A stretch of DNA of 64,000 nt from NCBI GenBank assembly GCA_022711765.1, contig JAKLEB010000001.1:1594694-1658693 (forward strand). The letters run 5' to 3'. This DNA comes from Candidatus Krumholzibacteriota bacterium (GTDB taxonomy: Bacteria > Krumholzibacteriota > Krumholzibacteriia > LZORAL124-64-63). The translations under genes and the position numbers were made by a program. Below, in pieces: positions 33,071 to 41,870 of the stretch. Every line of letters starts with the position of its first letter. Position 1 is the stretch's first letter. The notes under the pieces were generated by a model. It was not told the origin of the DNA and did not search any database. It was given only the letters and a program-made list of their open reading frames with translations.

Positions 33071-34855
33071 CTATCTGAGCAGCGTGATCTTGCCGGTGCG
33101 GACCTCGCCCCCGCTCGCCACGCGAACCAGGAAGATGCCCGACGGAACGGCCTGGCCGCCGTCCGTCCGCCCCTCCCACGTGACGGTGTGTCGTCCGGCG
33201 ACGAGCAGCCGGTCCACGAGCGTCGCGACCAGCTCGCCGGAGGCGTCGTGGACGGTGACCAGCGCCGGGCCCGATCGGGTCATCAGGAAGGCGATCTCCG
33301 TCCGCGGATTGAACGGGTTCGGGACGCCCGGCTCGAGATGCAGGCCGGAGTCGAGCCGCGGATCGGCGGGCGGCGCGCCGACGGTCGATTCGGCGACCAG
33401 GAGCAGGTAGTCCTCCGTCTCGCCGTCGGCGAAGGTGCCGGCGCCGTCCCAGCCGCTCACCTGGACGGGCTGGTCGCTGATCGTGAATCGCGACCAGACG
33501 TAGCCGGCGCCGCCGAGAATCTGGAGGCTGCCGGGACCGAGGGCGGACAGCGGACCGTCGTAGCCGCCCGGGATCGGGAAGTCGACGAGGGCGTGCTCGC
33601 TCCCCGTGTCGCCGTTGCTGCAGGTGACCGTCTGCCCCCAGTCGCCGCTGCCGTCCCAGTCCACGAGCACGTTGACCCAGCGGGTGAAGGCCGTGTTGTT
33701 GACGACGCGGAGGTCGATGTCCTGCCCCCAGACCAGGCGCCCGCACGACTCGCCGACGGGATCGGTGGCGTTCGCGGTGCACGGCACGATGTTGAAGCCG
33801 GGCTCGATCGTGAACACGTCAGCCAGGAGCAGCCCGGCGTCGCCGCCCGCGGCGTCGCACTCGTCGTGGTCGTAGAGCGAGAAGCTGCAGAGGTCGGCGT
33901 TGCCGTCGCCCTCGAGATCGACCGCGTCGCCGAACCAGGCGCCGGCGTTGCCGGCGTGCAGGACGTGACCCGGCGAGCCGAAGAGGCAGGTGGGGAAGTT
34001 CCCGCCGACGCCGGTGAGCGGGTAGGCGAGGACGCCCTCGGGCGCGTCGCCGAGTTCCCCGTAGAGCGTGGTCTCGCCGACGGACAGCAGATAGTCCTCG
34101 GTCTCGCCGAAGTCGAACTCGCCGGCGCCGTTCCAGCCCGGCAGCGGCGCGTCGATCAGCGCGCAGATCGAGAAGCGGACCCAGAAGTATCCCCGCTCGG
34201 GCCCGGTGAAGATGTCCGGGGGATTGAGCGCCGAGAGCGGGCCGCGGAAGCCGTCGGGCACGGGCAGGTTCTGGACGACGGGCTCGTCGATCTGGCCGAC
34301 GTTCGGACAGTCGATCGAACCGTACCAGAGGCCGTCGCGGTTCCAGTCGACCAGGACGTTCACCGCGCAGGCCTGGCCCGAGAGGTTCGTGACCCAGATG
34401 TCGATCGCGGAACCCCAGGACACGATCTGGCACGCGTCGCCGATGTGGGGCGCGAGCGACGGAGCGCAGGCCACGACCACGTTGCCGGCGGGGTCGATCG
34501 TGTACGCGGTCGCGATCTCGAGGCCGGCGTCGAGGTCGTTCGGACCGCTGCACTCGTCCAGGTCGTAGGGTCCGAACTGGCAGAGTCCGGCGTTCCCGTT
34601 GTCCTCGAAGTCGACCGCCTGGCCGAACCAGGCGAGCTGGACCGGACCGTGGGCGACCCAGTCGCCGAACGGATCCAGGCAGGTCGGGAAGTCGCCGAGG
34701 ACGGCCAGATCGGGATACGCGGTGCCGTCCTCGGGCGCGTCGCCGTATTCGCCGGGCTGGGGCTGGGCGGCGGCGAGCGCCGCGCCGAGGCTCAGGGCGA
34801 GCGCGCAGGCCGCTGCGGTGAGCCTGCGGCGGTCGTTCGATTCGCGGATCGTCAT
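33071..34855 (-). CDS. exported protein with two GEVED-type repeats and P-N-P-F-N-P C-terminal domain
   Basis: 594 residues with a signal peptide ending A-L-A-A-A-Q. Two long repeats each start G-E-[LY]-G-D-A-P-E and end G-E-T-E-D-Y-L-L (about 35-265 and 275-490). Inside are V-D-W-N-R-D-G / V-D-W-D-G-S-G, metal-loop-like acidic segments, and paired cysteines. These match the GEVED domain of secreted surface proteins. The last 85 residues, from G-V-P-N-P-F-N-P-R-T-E-I to G-K-I-T-L-L-R, form the FlgD-like sorting domain shared with three other proteins here. AGGAGG precedes the ATG. Confidence 0.82.
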   Translation of the reverse strand: MTIRESNDRRRLTAAACALALSLGAALAAAQPQPGEYGDAPEDGTAYPDLAVLGDFPTCLDPFGDWVAHGPVQLAWFGQAVDFEDNGNAGLCQFGPYDLDECSGPNDLDAGLEIATAYTIDPAGNVVVACAPSLAPHIGDACQIVSWGSAIDIWVTNLSGQACAVNVLVDWNRDGLWYGSIDCPNVGQIDEPVVQNLPVPDGFRGPLSALNPPDIFTGPERGYFWVRFSICALIDAPLPGWNGAGEFDFGETEDYLLSVGETTLYGELGDAPEGVLAYPLTGVGGNFPTCLFGSPGHVLHAGNAGAWFGDAVDLEGDGNADLCSFSLYDHDECDAAGGDAGLLLADVFTIEPGFNIVPCTANATDPVGESCGRLVWGQDIDLRVVNNTAFTRWVNVLVDWDGSGDWGQTVTCSNGDTGSEHALVDFPIPGGYDGPLSALGPGSLQILGGAGYVWSRFTISDQPVQVSGWDGAGTFADGETEDYLLLVAESTVGAPPADPRLDSGLHLEPGVPNPFNPRTEIAFLMTRSGPALVTVHDASGELVATLVDRLLVAGRHTVTWEGRTDGGQAVPSGIFLVRVASGGEVRTGKITLLR

Positions 34856-35125
34856 GGCTGCCTCCTCGGGTCGGGCGATGTCGCCGCGCTGAGGGACGCG
34901 CGACGGCGTTATTGATAGTATTTTACTCGGAAATCGGTCATCTTACGATACGGGATGACTCATGAGCCGGTCGTCGTCGTAAGTCATTGTAATTTATGGA
35001 AATGAAAGAAACGCCTCGACCGGGCCCTGCCGCTCGGAGACGTCCCCGGCGCGCCGGGAACGACGCCGGCGCACAGGTCCCGGGGGTTCCTGCACGCCGG
35101 CGCCGTCCAGAGGTCCGTCAATCGA
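34856..35125. other. intergenic region with AT-rich block
   Basis: 270 bp upstream of the leftward GEVED gene. Positions about 34909-35008 are strikingly AT-rich for this genome and probably contain that gene's promoter (TAAAAT and TACTAT are candidates on the minus strand). No exact -35/-10 pair is convincing. Confidence 0.4.
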
Positions 35126-36751
35126 TCAGCGTCGCGCGGTCTGTCGCAGCCTGGCATCGCGCTCGAGATCCGCGCGGGCGCGGGCGGGCGCCGCGGGCGG
35201 CGCGACCATCGGCGCGCTCGCCGTCGCCGCAAGGTACCGGCCGGACGGGGCCATGGTCCCGCCGAGCGCGCGGAGCGCGGGGAGCGCCGCCTGATCGAGC
35301 ACCAGGTCGAGGTCCGGCGCGTCGTCGGCAGCCTGTCCGTGCAGGCTCGAGAGCCAGTCCAGGGTCGGCTGCCAGGCGAGCGCCGCGGCGTTCTCGGCCG
35401 TGAACAGGTCGACGTGGCCGAAGTCGAGCAGGACGTCGTCCGGGCCCAGCAGCTGGACGACGTGCCGCGTCACGTCGCAGCCGACGAGGCGATCCAGGGT
35501 GCCCGCCATGCCCGGACCGCCGCCGCCCGCCGCCTCGAGGCTGAACACCGGCAGGTCGATCGCGGCGAGGTTGGCCTCCCAGACCGAGTCCTCGCAGTTG
35601 ATCGCGTAGAAGTCGGCCCACAGATGCGTGGGCGGATGCATCGGCGCCCAGTGGATCCAGAACTCCGTGGCCATCAGCCGCGTGGTGTGGACGAGGTCCA
35701 GCGGGACGCCGAACTCGTCGAAGATCGCCGCCCAATAGTGGACCGTGTTGGGGGGCGTCGCCGTCGCGGTGAAGAACAGGAAGACCTGGAGATTGGTGAA
35801 ACCATCGTAGTACGGCGACGGCCCGTCGGGATCGGTCTGCGCGAGCTGGCCCAGGCTGGCGTAGAATCCGTCCGGATCGTCGTCGAAACCGTAGACTCCA
35901 TCGCCGTAGAGGCCGACGTAGCCGCCGAGGAATTCGCACTCGCCCTGCTGCACGTCGGGATCGTCGTACCCGAGCCCCCAGTCCACCGGCACGAACGCCG
36001 ATATGCTGCGGCGGACCGGCGGCAGGTCGGCCTCGCCGTCGAGATAGGCGTAGCCCATGATGGCGCCCTGGCTGTAGCCGACCAGGACCATCTTGCGCCA
36101 GCCGTTGCCCGTGAACAGCCGGACCGAGCGCGCCACGGCCACGCCCGTTGCGATGTCGGCGACGCACTTGTCCATGCCCCAGCCGGCGGCGAAGCTGAAA
36201 TCCTCGAGGCCGGCCGGCACCAGCGTGTACGAGTTGTCGACGCCCCAGACGTCGAGGCCGTTCTGCGCCATGAACACCGCGAAACCGAAGTCATCCGGCA
36301 ACAGCGGCGACTTGACGCCCGGCAGGAAATTGCCGACGAAGTCCTTGCCCATGCCGTGCACGAGGAAGAGCGACTTGCGGGCGCGGATCGGGGTGAACGG
36401 CCTGGACTCGCGCACGACGCGGTGCAGGCCGATCACGTCGTGCTCGCCGGGGCCCACGGCGAGGACGATGCCGTAGTGGGCGATGTCGCCCGTGATCGCC
36501 TCGCGCTGGAAGTCGACCACGATTCCCGGGCCGCACTTGTCGCCGAGCGCCGCCAGGCTCGCTGGCAGCTGGACGTCGGGGTCGAAGTCCCAGCCGAAGG
36601 CCAGCATCAGCTCGCCGGCGGCGAGCGCCGGATCGACGGCGCGGTCTGCGGCGTCCGGCGAACGGTCGAGCGGTGAGACGGGCGGCTCCTGCTGGCAGGC
36701 GAGCAGGGGGCACAGGAGCAGCAGGGCGGAGAACTGTAGGATGCGCTTCAC
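35126..36751 (-). CDS. lipoprotein alpha/beta hydrolase (lipase/esterase-like)
   Basis: 541 residues from a GTG at 36751, chosen because AAGGAG lies eight bases upstream and a lipobox follows at once (P-L-L-A-C19). The fold markers are S-L-F-L-V-H-G-M-G-K as oxyanion region, the nucleophile elbow V-G-Y-S227-Q-G, and D-F-G-H-V-D-L-F near the end for the histidine. W-G-V-D-N fits lipase-type hydrolases. It is lipid-anchored, so it acts in the periplasm or at the surface on ester substrates that cannot be named. The C-terminal 80 residues are Ala/Arg-rich and probably flexible. Confidence 0.82.
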   Translation of the reverse strand: MKRILQFSALLLLCPLLACQQEPPVSPLDRSPDAADRAVDPALAAGELMLAFGWDFDPDVQLPASLAALGDKCGPGIVVDFQREAITGDIAHYGIVLAVGPGEHDVIGLHRVVRESRPFTPIRARKSLFLVHGMGKDFVGNFLPGVKSPLLPDDFGFAVFMAQNGLDVWGVDNSYTLVPAGLEDFSFAAGWGMDKCVADIATGVAVARSVRLFTGNGWRKMVLVGYSQGAIMGYAYLDGEADLPPVRRSISAFVPVDWGLGYDDPDVQQGECEFLGGYVGLYGDGVYGFDDDPDGFYASLGQLAQTDPDGPSPYYDGFTNLQVFLFFTATATPPNTVHYWAAIFDEFGVPLDLVHTTRLMATEFWIHWAPMHPPTHLWADFYAINCEDSVWEANLAAIDLPVFSLEAAGGGGPGMAGTLDRLVGCDVTRHVVQLLGPDDVLLDFGHVDLFTAENAAALAWQPTLDWLSSLHGQAADDAPDLDLVLDQAALPALRALGGTMAPSGRYLAATASAPMVAPPAAPARARADLERDARLRQTARR

Positions 36752-36866
36752 GGCGGTTCTCCTTTCGAGGAGCGGATACGGGCACACGATATGAGGAAGG
36801 TCCCGGCGCGCGACGGGCCGCGCGTCACCAGGCGACGACGTCGCAAGGACCGGGTGCGATGGCGGG

Positions 36867-36896
36867 ATCCTACCACGAACCGGACCAGCGCCGCAA
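36867..36896 (-). promoter_or_regulatory. putative promoter for the lipoprotein hydrolase
   Basis: Minus strand: -35 TTGCGG (36896-36891), 18-nt spacer, -10 TAGGAT (36872-36867). The -35 abuts that of the opposite promoter at 36897. Confidence 0.35.
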
Positions 36897-36926
36897 TTGA
36901 CAACGCCCCCCTCCGGCGACCACATT
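36897..36926 (+). promoter_or_regulatory. promoter for the ygiQ-type gene
   Basis: -35 TTGACA (36897-36902), 18-nt spacer, -10 CACATT (36921-36926). The same pair of boxes occurs before the GT-C gene at 31413. Confidence 0.45.
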
Positions 36927-36969
36927 TCCGGACAATAACTCTCCCCGGTCACCGATCCGAGGCCTGTCC

Positions 36970-38943
36970 ATGCCGCGTCGCTCCCGCACGCCCCCCTTGC
37001 CCGCGCCGTTCCTGCCCACCTCTCGGCAGGAGATGGACGCGCTCGGCTGGGACGCTTGCGACGTCGTGCTCGTCAGCGGCGACGCCTACGTCGACCACCC
37101 CGCATTCGGCGCGGCCGTGATCGGCCGCCTGCTCGAGCATGCGGGCTGGCGCGTGGGCGTCCTTCCCCAGCCCGACTGGCGCGTCCTCGAGGCCTTCGCG
37201 GAGCTCGGGTCCCCCCGGCTGTTCTTCGGCGTCACCGCCGGCAACGTCGACTCGCTGATCGCGAACCTCTCGGCCGGGAAGCAGCGCCGGCGCACCGACG
37301 ACTTCAGCCCGGGCGGCCGGGCCGGCCTGCGCCCCGATCGCGCGACCCTGGTCTACGCGAACCGGCTGCGCGAGGCTTGCCCGGGGGTGCCGATCGTTCT
37401 CGGCGGCCTCGAGGCGAGCCTGCGCCGCCTCGCCCACTACGACTTCTGGGACGACGAGGTCCGCCGGTCGCTCCTCGTCGACGCGCGCGCCGACATCCTC
37501 GTCTACGGGATGGGCGAGTCGCAGATCCTTGCGATCGCGGAGCGGCTCGCGCGGGACGGCGCCGGCGCCGACCTCGACGGCATCCCCGGCACCGCGGTCG
37601 TCCGCGCGCGCGGGGCGGCGCCCGCCGCTGCCGTCGCGCTGCCGTCCTTCGAGAGCGTCGCCGCCGACCGCGACGCCTACGTGGAGGCCTTCCGCCTCGC
37701 CGAGCGCGAGCTCGCGCCCGCGACGGCGAAGCCGCTCGCCCAGCCGCACGGCGATCGCGTGGTCGTGCAGTGGCCGCCGGCGCCGCCGCCGTCGCAGTCC
37801 GAGCTGGATGAGATCTACGACCTGCCGTTCCGCCGCGCCTGGCATCCGCGCTACGACGCCGACGGCGGCGTGCCCGCGCTCGAGACCGTGCGCACGTCGA
37901 TCACCGCGCATCGCGGCTGCTGCGGCGACTGCTCGTTCTGCGCGATCACGTCGCACCAGGGGCGCATCGTCACCTCGCGCAGCGAGCGGTCGATCCTCGC
38001 CGAGGCGCGTCGCATCGCGGCCGACCCCGGCTTCAAGGGCACGATCACCGACGTCGGCGGACCGACGGCCAACCTCTACGGCGCGCGCTGCAAGCGCTGG
38101 GACCAGGGCCGATTCTGCCACCACCGGCACTGCCTGTTGCCACAACGCTGCGAGCACCTCGACCTCGGCTACGAGGCGGCGATCCGGCTCTACCGCAAGG
38201 TGGCCGAGGTGCCCGGCATCAAGCACGTGTTCCTCGGCAGCGGCCTGCGGTTCGACCTCCTCGTGGAGGATCGCGACCGGCGGTACCTCGAGCAGATCGC
38301 CGCGCACCAGGTGAGCGGGCTCTTGAAGATCGCGCCCGAGCACTGCGACGACCACGTGCTCGGCCTCATGGCGAAACCGCGCTTCGCGGTCTACGAGGCG
38401 TTCCTCGAGCGCTTCCGCGCGGCGTCGCGCAAGGCCGGCAAGCAGCAGTACGTGGTCAACTACTTCATCGCCTCGCACCCCGGCAGCACGCTGCGCGAGG
38501 CGCTCAAGCTCGCGCTCTACCTCGCCAAGCGCCGGGTCAAGCCCGAGCAGATCCAGGACTTCATCCCGACGCCGATGACCCGCGCGACCTGCATGTACCA
38601 CACCGGCGTGGACCCGCTGACGCGCAAGCGCGTCCACGTCCCGAGGACCCTCGAGGAGCGCCGCATGCAGCGGGCGCTGCTGCAATACGACCGGCCCCAC
38701 AACCGCAAGCTGCTGGAGGCCGCGCTCACCGAGCTGGACGCGCTGCACGTGCTCGCGAAGTTCGTCGCGGCGGCGGGACCGCGAGCTCCCCGCGCGACCG
38801 AGAAGGGACCGCGCCGGAAAAGCGGCACCGAATCCCGCAGCGGCTCGGCGAAGCCTGTCCGTCGTCTGCCCCCACGGCGGGACGAGGGCAGGCGTCCCGA
38901 GCCTGGCATCGGCAAGCGTCGCGACCGCCGGGGCCGGTCGTGA
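36970..38943 (+). CDS. ygiQ: YgiQ family radical SAM protein (UPF0313)
   Basis: 657 residues. The radical-SAM cluster motif is C317-x3-C321-x2-C324 in [10 protein letters not shown], preceded by the YgiQ-typical P-F-R-R-A-W-H-P. The N-terminus contains F-L-P-T-S and [10 protein letters not shown], and the middle has G-G-P-T-A-N-L-Y, all conserved in UPF0313. The reaction of this family is not established. The C-terminal 50 residues are Arg-rich and low in complexity. The stop overlaps the next start in GTGA, so the RNA methyltransferase below is translationally coupled. Confidence 0.92.
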   Translation: MPRRSRTPPLPAPFLPTSRQEMDALGWDACDVVLVSGDAYVDHPAFGAAVIGRLLEHAGWRVGVLPQPDWRVLEAFAELGSPRLFFGVTAGNVDSLIANLSAGKQRRRTDDFSPGGRAGLRPDRATLVYANRLREACPGVPIVLGGLEASLRRLAHYDFWDDEVRRSLLVDARADILVYGMGESQILAIAERLARDGAGADLDGIPGTAVVRARGAAPAAAVALPSFESVAADRDAYVEAFRLAERELAPATAKPLAQPHGDRVVVQWPPAPPPSQSELDEIYDLPFRRAWHPRYDADGGVPALETVRTSITAHRGCCGDCSFCAITSHQGRIVTSRSERSILAEARRIAADPGFKGTITDVGGPTANLYGARCKRWDQGRFCHHRHCLLPQRCEHLDLGYEAAIRLYRKVAEVPGIKHVFLGSGLRFDLLVEDRDRRYLEQIAAHQVSGLLKIAPEHCDDHVLGLMAKPRFAVYEAFLERFRAASRKAGKQQYVVNYFIASHPGSTLREALKLALYLAKRRVKPEQIQDFIPTPMTRATCMYHTGVDPLTRKRVHVPRTLEERRMQRALLQYDRPHNRKLLEAALTELDALHVLAKFVAAAGPRAPRATEKGPRRKSGTESRSGSAKPVRRLPPRRDEGRRPEPGIGKRRDRRGRS

Positions 38944-40328
38944 CCGCGTCGCGGCCGCCACGCCGCGTCCGCGCTCCCGGCTCGCGTCCACCGGGGAGGC
39001 GGCCGACCCAGCGCGACAGCGCAGCGCTCCTGCCGGTCCTCTACCGGCTCTGGTCCGCCTACGTCGGCGAGCCAGAACCGCCAGCGCTCGATCGCTGGCT
39101 GGCGCGGACCCTTTCGCGCCTCGACGGCTACTCGCGCGAACAGCGCCTGTGGCTGGGCGCGGGCCTGGCGGACGGCGTACGCTTCGCGTGGCTCGCCCTG
39201 CTGTGCGACGAGGCTCGCGGCCGGACGCCCGGCGCCGCGCTGCGCCACGTGCTCGCCGGCGTCGGCGACACCGGCGACGCGTGGCGGCGCCTCCGCGCGG
39301 TCGCGCCGGAGTCGCTCTTCTTCTGGGTCTTCCTGCGCCTGCGCGAGGCGGGCGCGCAACCGCCGCGGCTCGCGGAACCGGGGCCGGGCGCCGTCGTCGA
39401 CTGGCACCGGATCCGCACCGGCCTCGCCGGGAACCCGTCGCTCGCCGCGCGCCTGGCGTGGTCCGGACTGCCGGCCACGCTGGCTGCGCCGCTCGAGCAG
39501 CGCGCCGCGCGGTCCGGCTGGGTCGAGGGCGAGCTCGCGCTATTCCTCGAGCGCCAGGTCACGCGACCGCCGCTGTGGCTGCGCCTTGCCGACCTCGCGA
39601 CCCTCAAGCCCGTGCTCGCCGAGCTGCGCCGCGCCGGCTTCGCCGTGAGCGGCGAGGGCGACGCGATCGCCGCGGTCGGCGACCGCGGGATCTTCGAGCT
39701 GGAGTGCTGGCGCGACGGCAGGGTCGAGATCCAGGACCTCGCGAGTCAGGCGATCGGCCGTGCCGTCGCGCCGGAACCCGGGCACTTCGTGTGGGACGCC
39801 TGCGCGGGCGGCGGCGGCAAGACCCTGCAGCTGGCCGGCCTCATGCGCGGCAGCGGAGCGGTGTACGCCACCGATCCGCGCAAGGCGGCGCTGGCCGACC
39901 TGCGGCGGCGTGCGAAGCGCGCCGGCCTCACCAGTGTGCGCGCCCACCCCTGGAACGGCGATGCGCTGCCGGACTTCGGCAAGGCCGTGGCGCGTCACGG
40001 CGGCTTCGACCGCGTGCTCGTCGACGCGCCCTGCTCGGGCAGCGGCACCTGGCGACGGAATCCCGACGGGCGGCTGTGGGCCGATCCCGCCGCGCTCGGC
40101 GACCTCGCGGCGACGCAATCACGATTGCTCGACCTCGCCGCGGGCGGAGTCAAGGCAGGCGGTCTGCTCGTCTACGCGACGTGCTCCTGGTACGTGGTCG
40201 AGAACGAGGACGTGGTCGCCTCGTTCCTGGGCGAACACGCGGAATTCGCGCTGGTCGGACAGCAGCTGCACGGCAATCCGCGCGAGGACGCGGATACGAC
40301 GTTCAGCGCCGTGCTGCGCCGGCGATAA
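38940..40328 (+). CDS. RsmB/NOP2/Sun-family RNA m5C methyltransferase
   Basis: 462 residues from a GTG overlapping the ygiQ stop. The C-terminal half has the SAM motif [10 protein letters not shown], motif IV D-A-P-C365-S-G-S-G-T-W and motif VI Y-A-T-C415-S. The two cysteines are 50 apart, as in E. coli RsmB, where one attacks the base and the other releases product. The N-terminal 200 residues are helical and very Ala/Arg-rich. A basic, disordered first 25 residues could bind RNA. It likely methylates cytosine in rRNA; the exact site is unknown. Confidence 0.9.
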   Translation: MTASRPPRRVRAPGSRPPGRRPTQRDSAALLPVLYRLWSAYVGEPEPPALDRWLARTLSRLDGYSREQRLWLGAGLADGVRFAWLALLCDEARGRTPGAALRHVLAGVGDTGDAWRRLRAVAPESLFFWVFLRLREAGAQPPRLAEPGPGAVVDWHRIRTGLAGNPSLAARLAWSGLPATLAAPLEQRAARSGWVEGELALFLERQVTRPPLWLRLADLATLKPVLAELRRAGFAVSGEGDAIAAVGDRGIFELECWRDGRVEIQDLASQAIGRAVAPEPGHFVWDACAGGGGKTLQLAGLMRGSGAVYATDPRKAALADLRRRAKRAGLTSVRAHPWNGDALPDFGKAVARHGGFDRVLVDAPCSGSGTWRRNPDGRLWADPAALGDLAATQSRLLDLAAGGVKAGGLLVYATCSWYVVENEDVVASFLGEHAEFALVGQQLHGNPREDADTTFSAVLRRR

Positions 40329-40348
40329 CGCCGACGATCGGCGGTCGG

Positions 40349-41593
40349 TCAGGGACTCTCGTGAGCCTGCAGCACGGGACGAGCGAGCGCTCGCAGCGCC
40401 GGCAATCGGTTCAGGAACCGCGCCGCGCCCAGCAGGAAGAGCGCGGCGCCCGCCGTCAGCGTCCACGGCGCCCCCCAGCGCTGCGCGAGCGCGCCGGCCG
40501 CCAGGTTGCCGAGCGGCCCGAAGCCCATGAAGGCCATCGTGTAGAAGCTCATGACGCGACCACGCTTGTCGTCGTCGACGAGGGTCTGCAGCAGCGTGTT
40601 GCTCGCGGCGAACAGCACGATCTGGCCGAAACCGACCAGCGCGATCATGACGAGCGACAGCGCCAGCGACCGCGACCACGCGAAGCCGACGAGGCCGCCG
40701 CCGAACACCGCGCTCGCCGCCACGATCACGTTGCCCAGTCCGGCCGCCGTACGGCGCGAAGCGAGATACCAGGCGCCGGCCAGTGCGCCGACGCCGGCCG
40801 CGCCCATCAGGAACCCGAGCGCGTCGGGACCGCCCTGCAGGATATCGCGGGCGAAGACCGGCATCAGGACCGTGTACGGCAATCCCGCCAGGCTCAAGAG
40901 CGCGAGCAGCAGGAGCAGCGCCAGGATCGGTTCGAAGCCGGCCACGTATCGCAGGCCGGCGGCGAAGCCGCGCAGCATCGGCCCGGCGGGTTCGGCCGCC
41001 GCCGGCCGCACGCGCATCGCCAGCAGCGAACCGATCACAGCGAGGTAGCTCACGCCGTTGATCAGGAAGCAGACGCCCTCCCCCACCGCCGCGATCAGGA
41101 GCCCGGCCACCGTCGGACCGATCAGGCGGGCGCCGTTGACCATGGTCGAATTCAGCGCGATCGCGTTGCCGAGGTCGCGCCGATCATCGACCATCTCGAT
41201 GAGGAACGACTGCCGGACCGGCATGTCGAACCCGTTGATCGCGCCCAGCCAGATCGCGAGCGCGATCACGTGCCAGATCTGGATCGTGCCCGTCAGCACG
41301 AGGCCCGCGAGCACGAGCGCCTGCGCCATCGACAGGGTCTGGGTCACGAGAAGCAGGCGATGGCGGCGAACCCGGTCCGCGAGCACGCCGGCGACGGGCG
41401 CGAGCAGAAACGACGGGATCTGACCGGCGAACCCGACGACGCCGAGCAGGAACGGCGAATCGGTGAGCCGGTAGACGAGCCAGCCGAGCGCGAGGCGCTG
41501 CATCCAGGTGCCGATGAGCGACAGGCTCTGTCCGGCGAAGAACAGCCGGAAATTCCGGTGGTGCAGGGCGCGGAGGACGAGCAACGATCGCAT
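40349..41593 (-). CDS. MFS transporter (EntS/MFS_3-like exporter)
   Basis: 414 residues with about 12 hydrophobic helices. R-N-F-R-L-F-F-A-G-Q-S-L-S near the start and V-L-A-D-R-V-R-R-H-R, the loop 2-3 motif A, identify the major facilitator superfamily. The D-M-P-V-R-Q-S-F region is typical of the MFS_3/EntS branch, which exports siderophores or drugs. The substrate is unknown. It faces the RNA methyltransferase gene with only 20 bp between their stops. Confidence 0.9.
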   Translation of the reverse strand: MRSLLVLRALHHRNFRLFFAGQSLSLIGTWMQRLALGWLVYRLTDSPFLLGVVGFAGQIPSFLLAPVAGVLADRVRRHRLLLVTQTLSMAQALVLAGLVLTGTIQIWHVIALAIWLGAINGFDMPVRQSFLIEMVDDRRDLGNAIALNSTMVNGARLIGPTVAGLLIAAVGEGVCFLINGVSYLAVIGSLLAMRVRPAAAEPAGPMLRGFAAGLRYVAGFEPILALLLLLALLSLAGLPYTVLMPVFARDILQGGPDALGFLMGAAGVGALAGAWYLASRRTAAGLGNVIVAASAVFGGGLVGFAWSRSLALSLVMIALVGFGQIVLFAASNTLLQTLVDDDKRGRVMSFYTMAFMGFGPLGNLAAGALAQRWGAPWTLTAGAALFLLGAARFLNRLPALRALARPVLQAHESP

Positions 41594-41796
41594 CGCCCCC
41601 AGGGTACCGCGGGCGGGTGGAACGGCAAGGACGGAACGCTGCCGCGGCCGGCTGCGCGCCGCGGTACGGACGGCGGCCGCGCCGATCCCGGGGCGGGGCG
41701 AGGACCGAGGCCGGGCGCTGCCGATGGCGGCGGCTGCCGCCGCGGAGGTTTCGACATCGTAAAGATAATTATTACAACTGGTTGGACATATATGGA

Positions 41797-41826
41797 TTGA
41801 CTTTATCGTTTATATCGAGATACACT
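41797..41826 (+). promoter_or_regulatory. promoter with GATACACTCG element for the eight-repeat exported protein
   Basis: -35 TTGACT (41797-41802) is followed by GATACACTCG from 41819; TACACT (41821-41826) gives an 18-nt spacer. It is nearly the same layout as the promoter at 18615. The surrounding 70 bp are AT-rich. Confidence 0.6.
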
Positions 41827-41870
41827 CGGCGCCAGGCGTTCCAGCGTGCGTTCGGCGAACGGGGGCGGTC

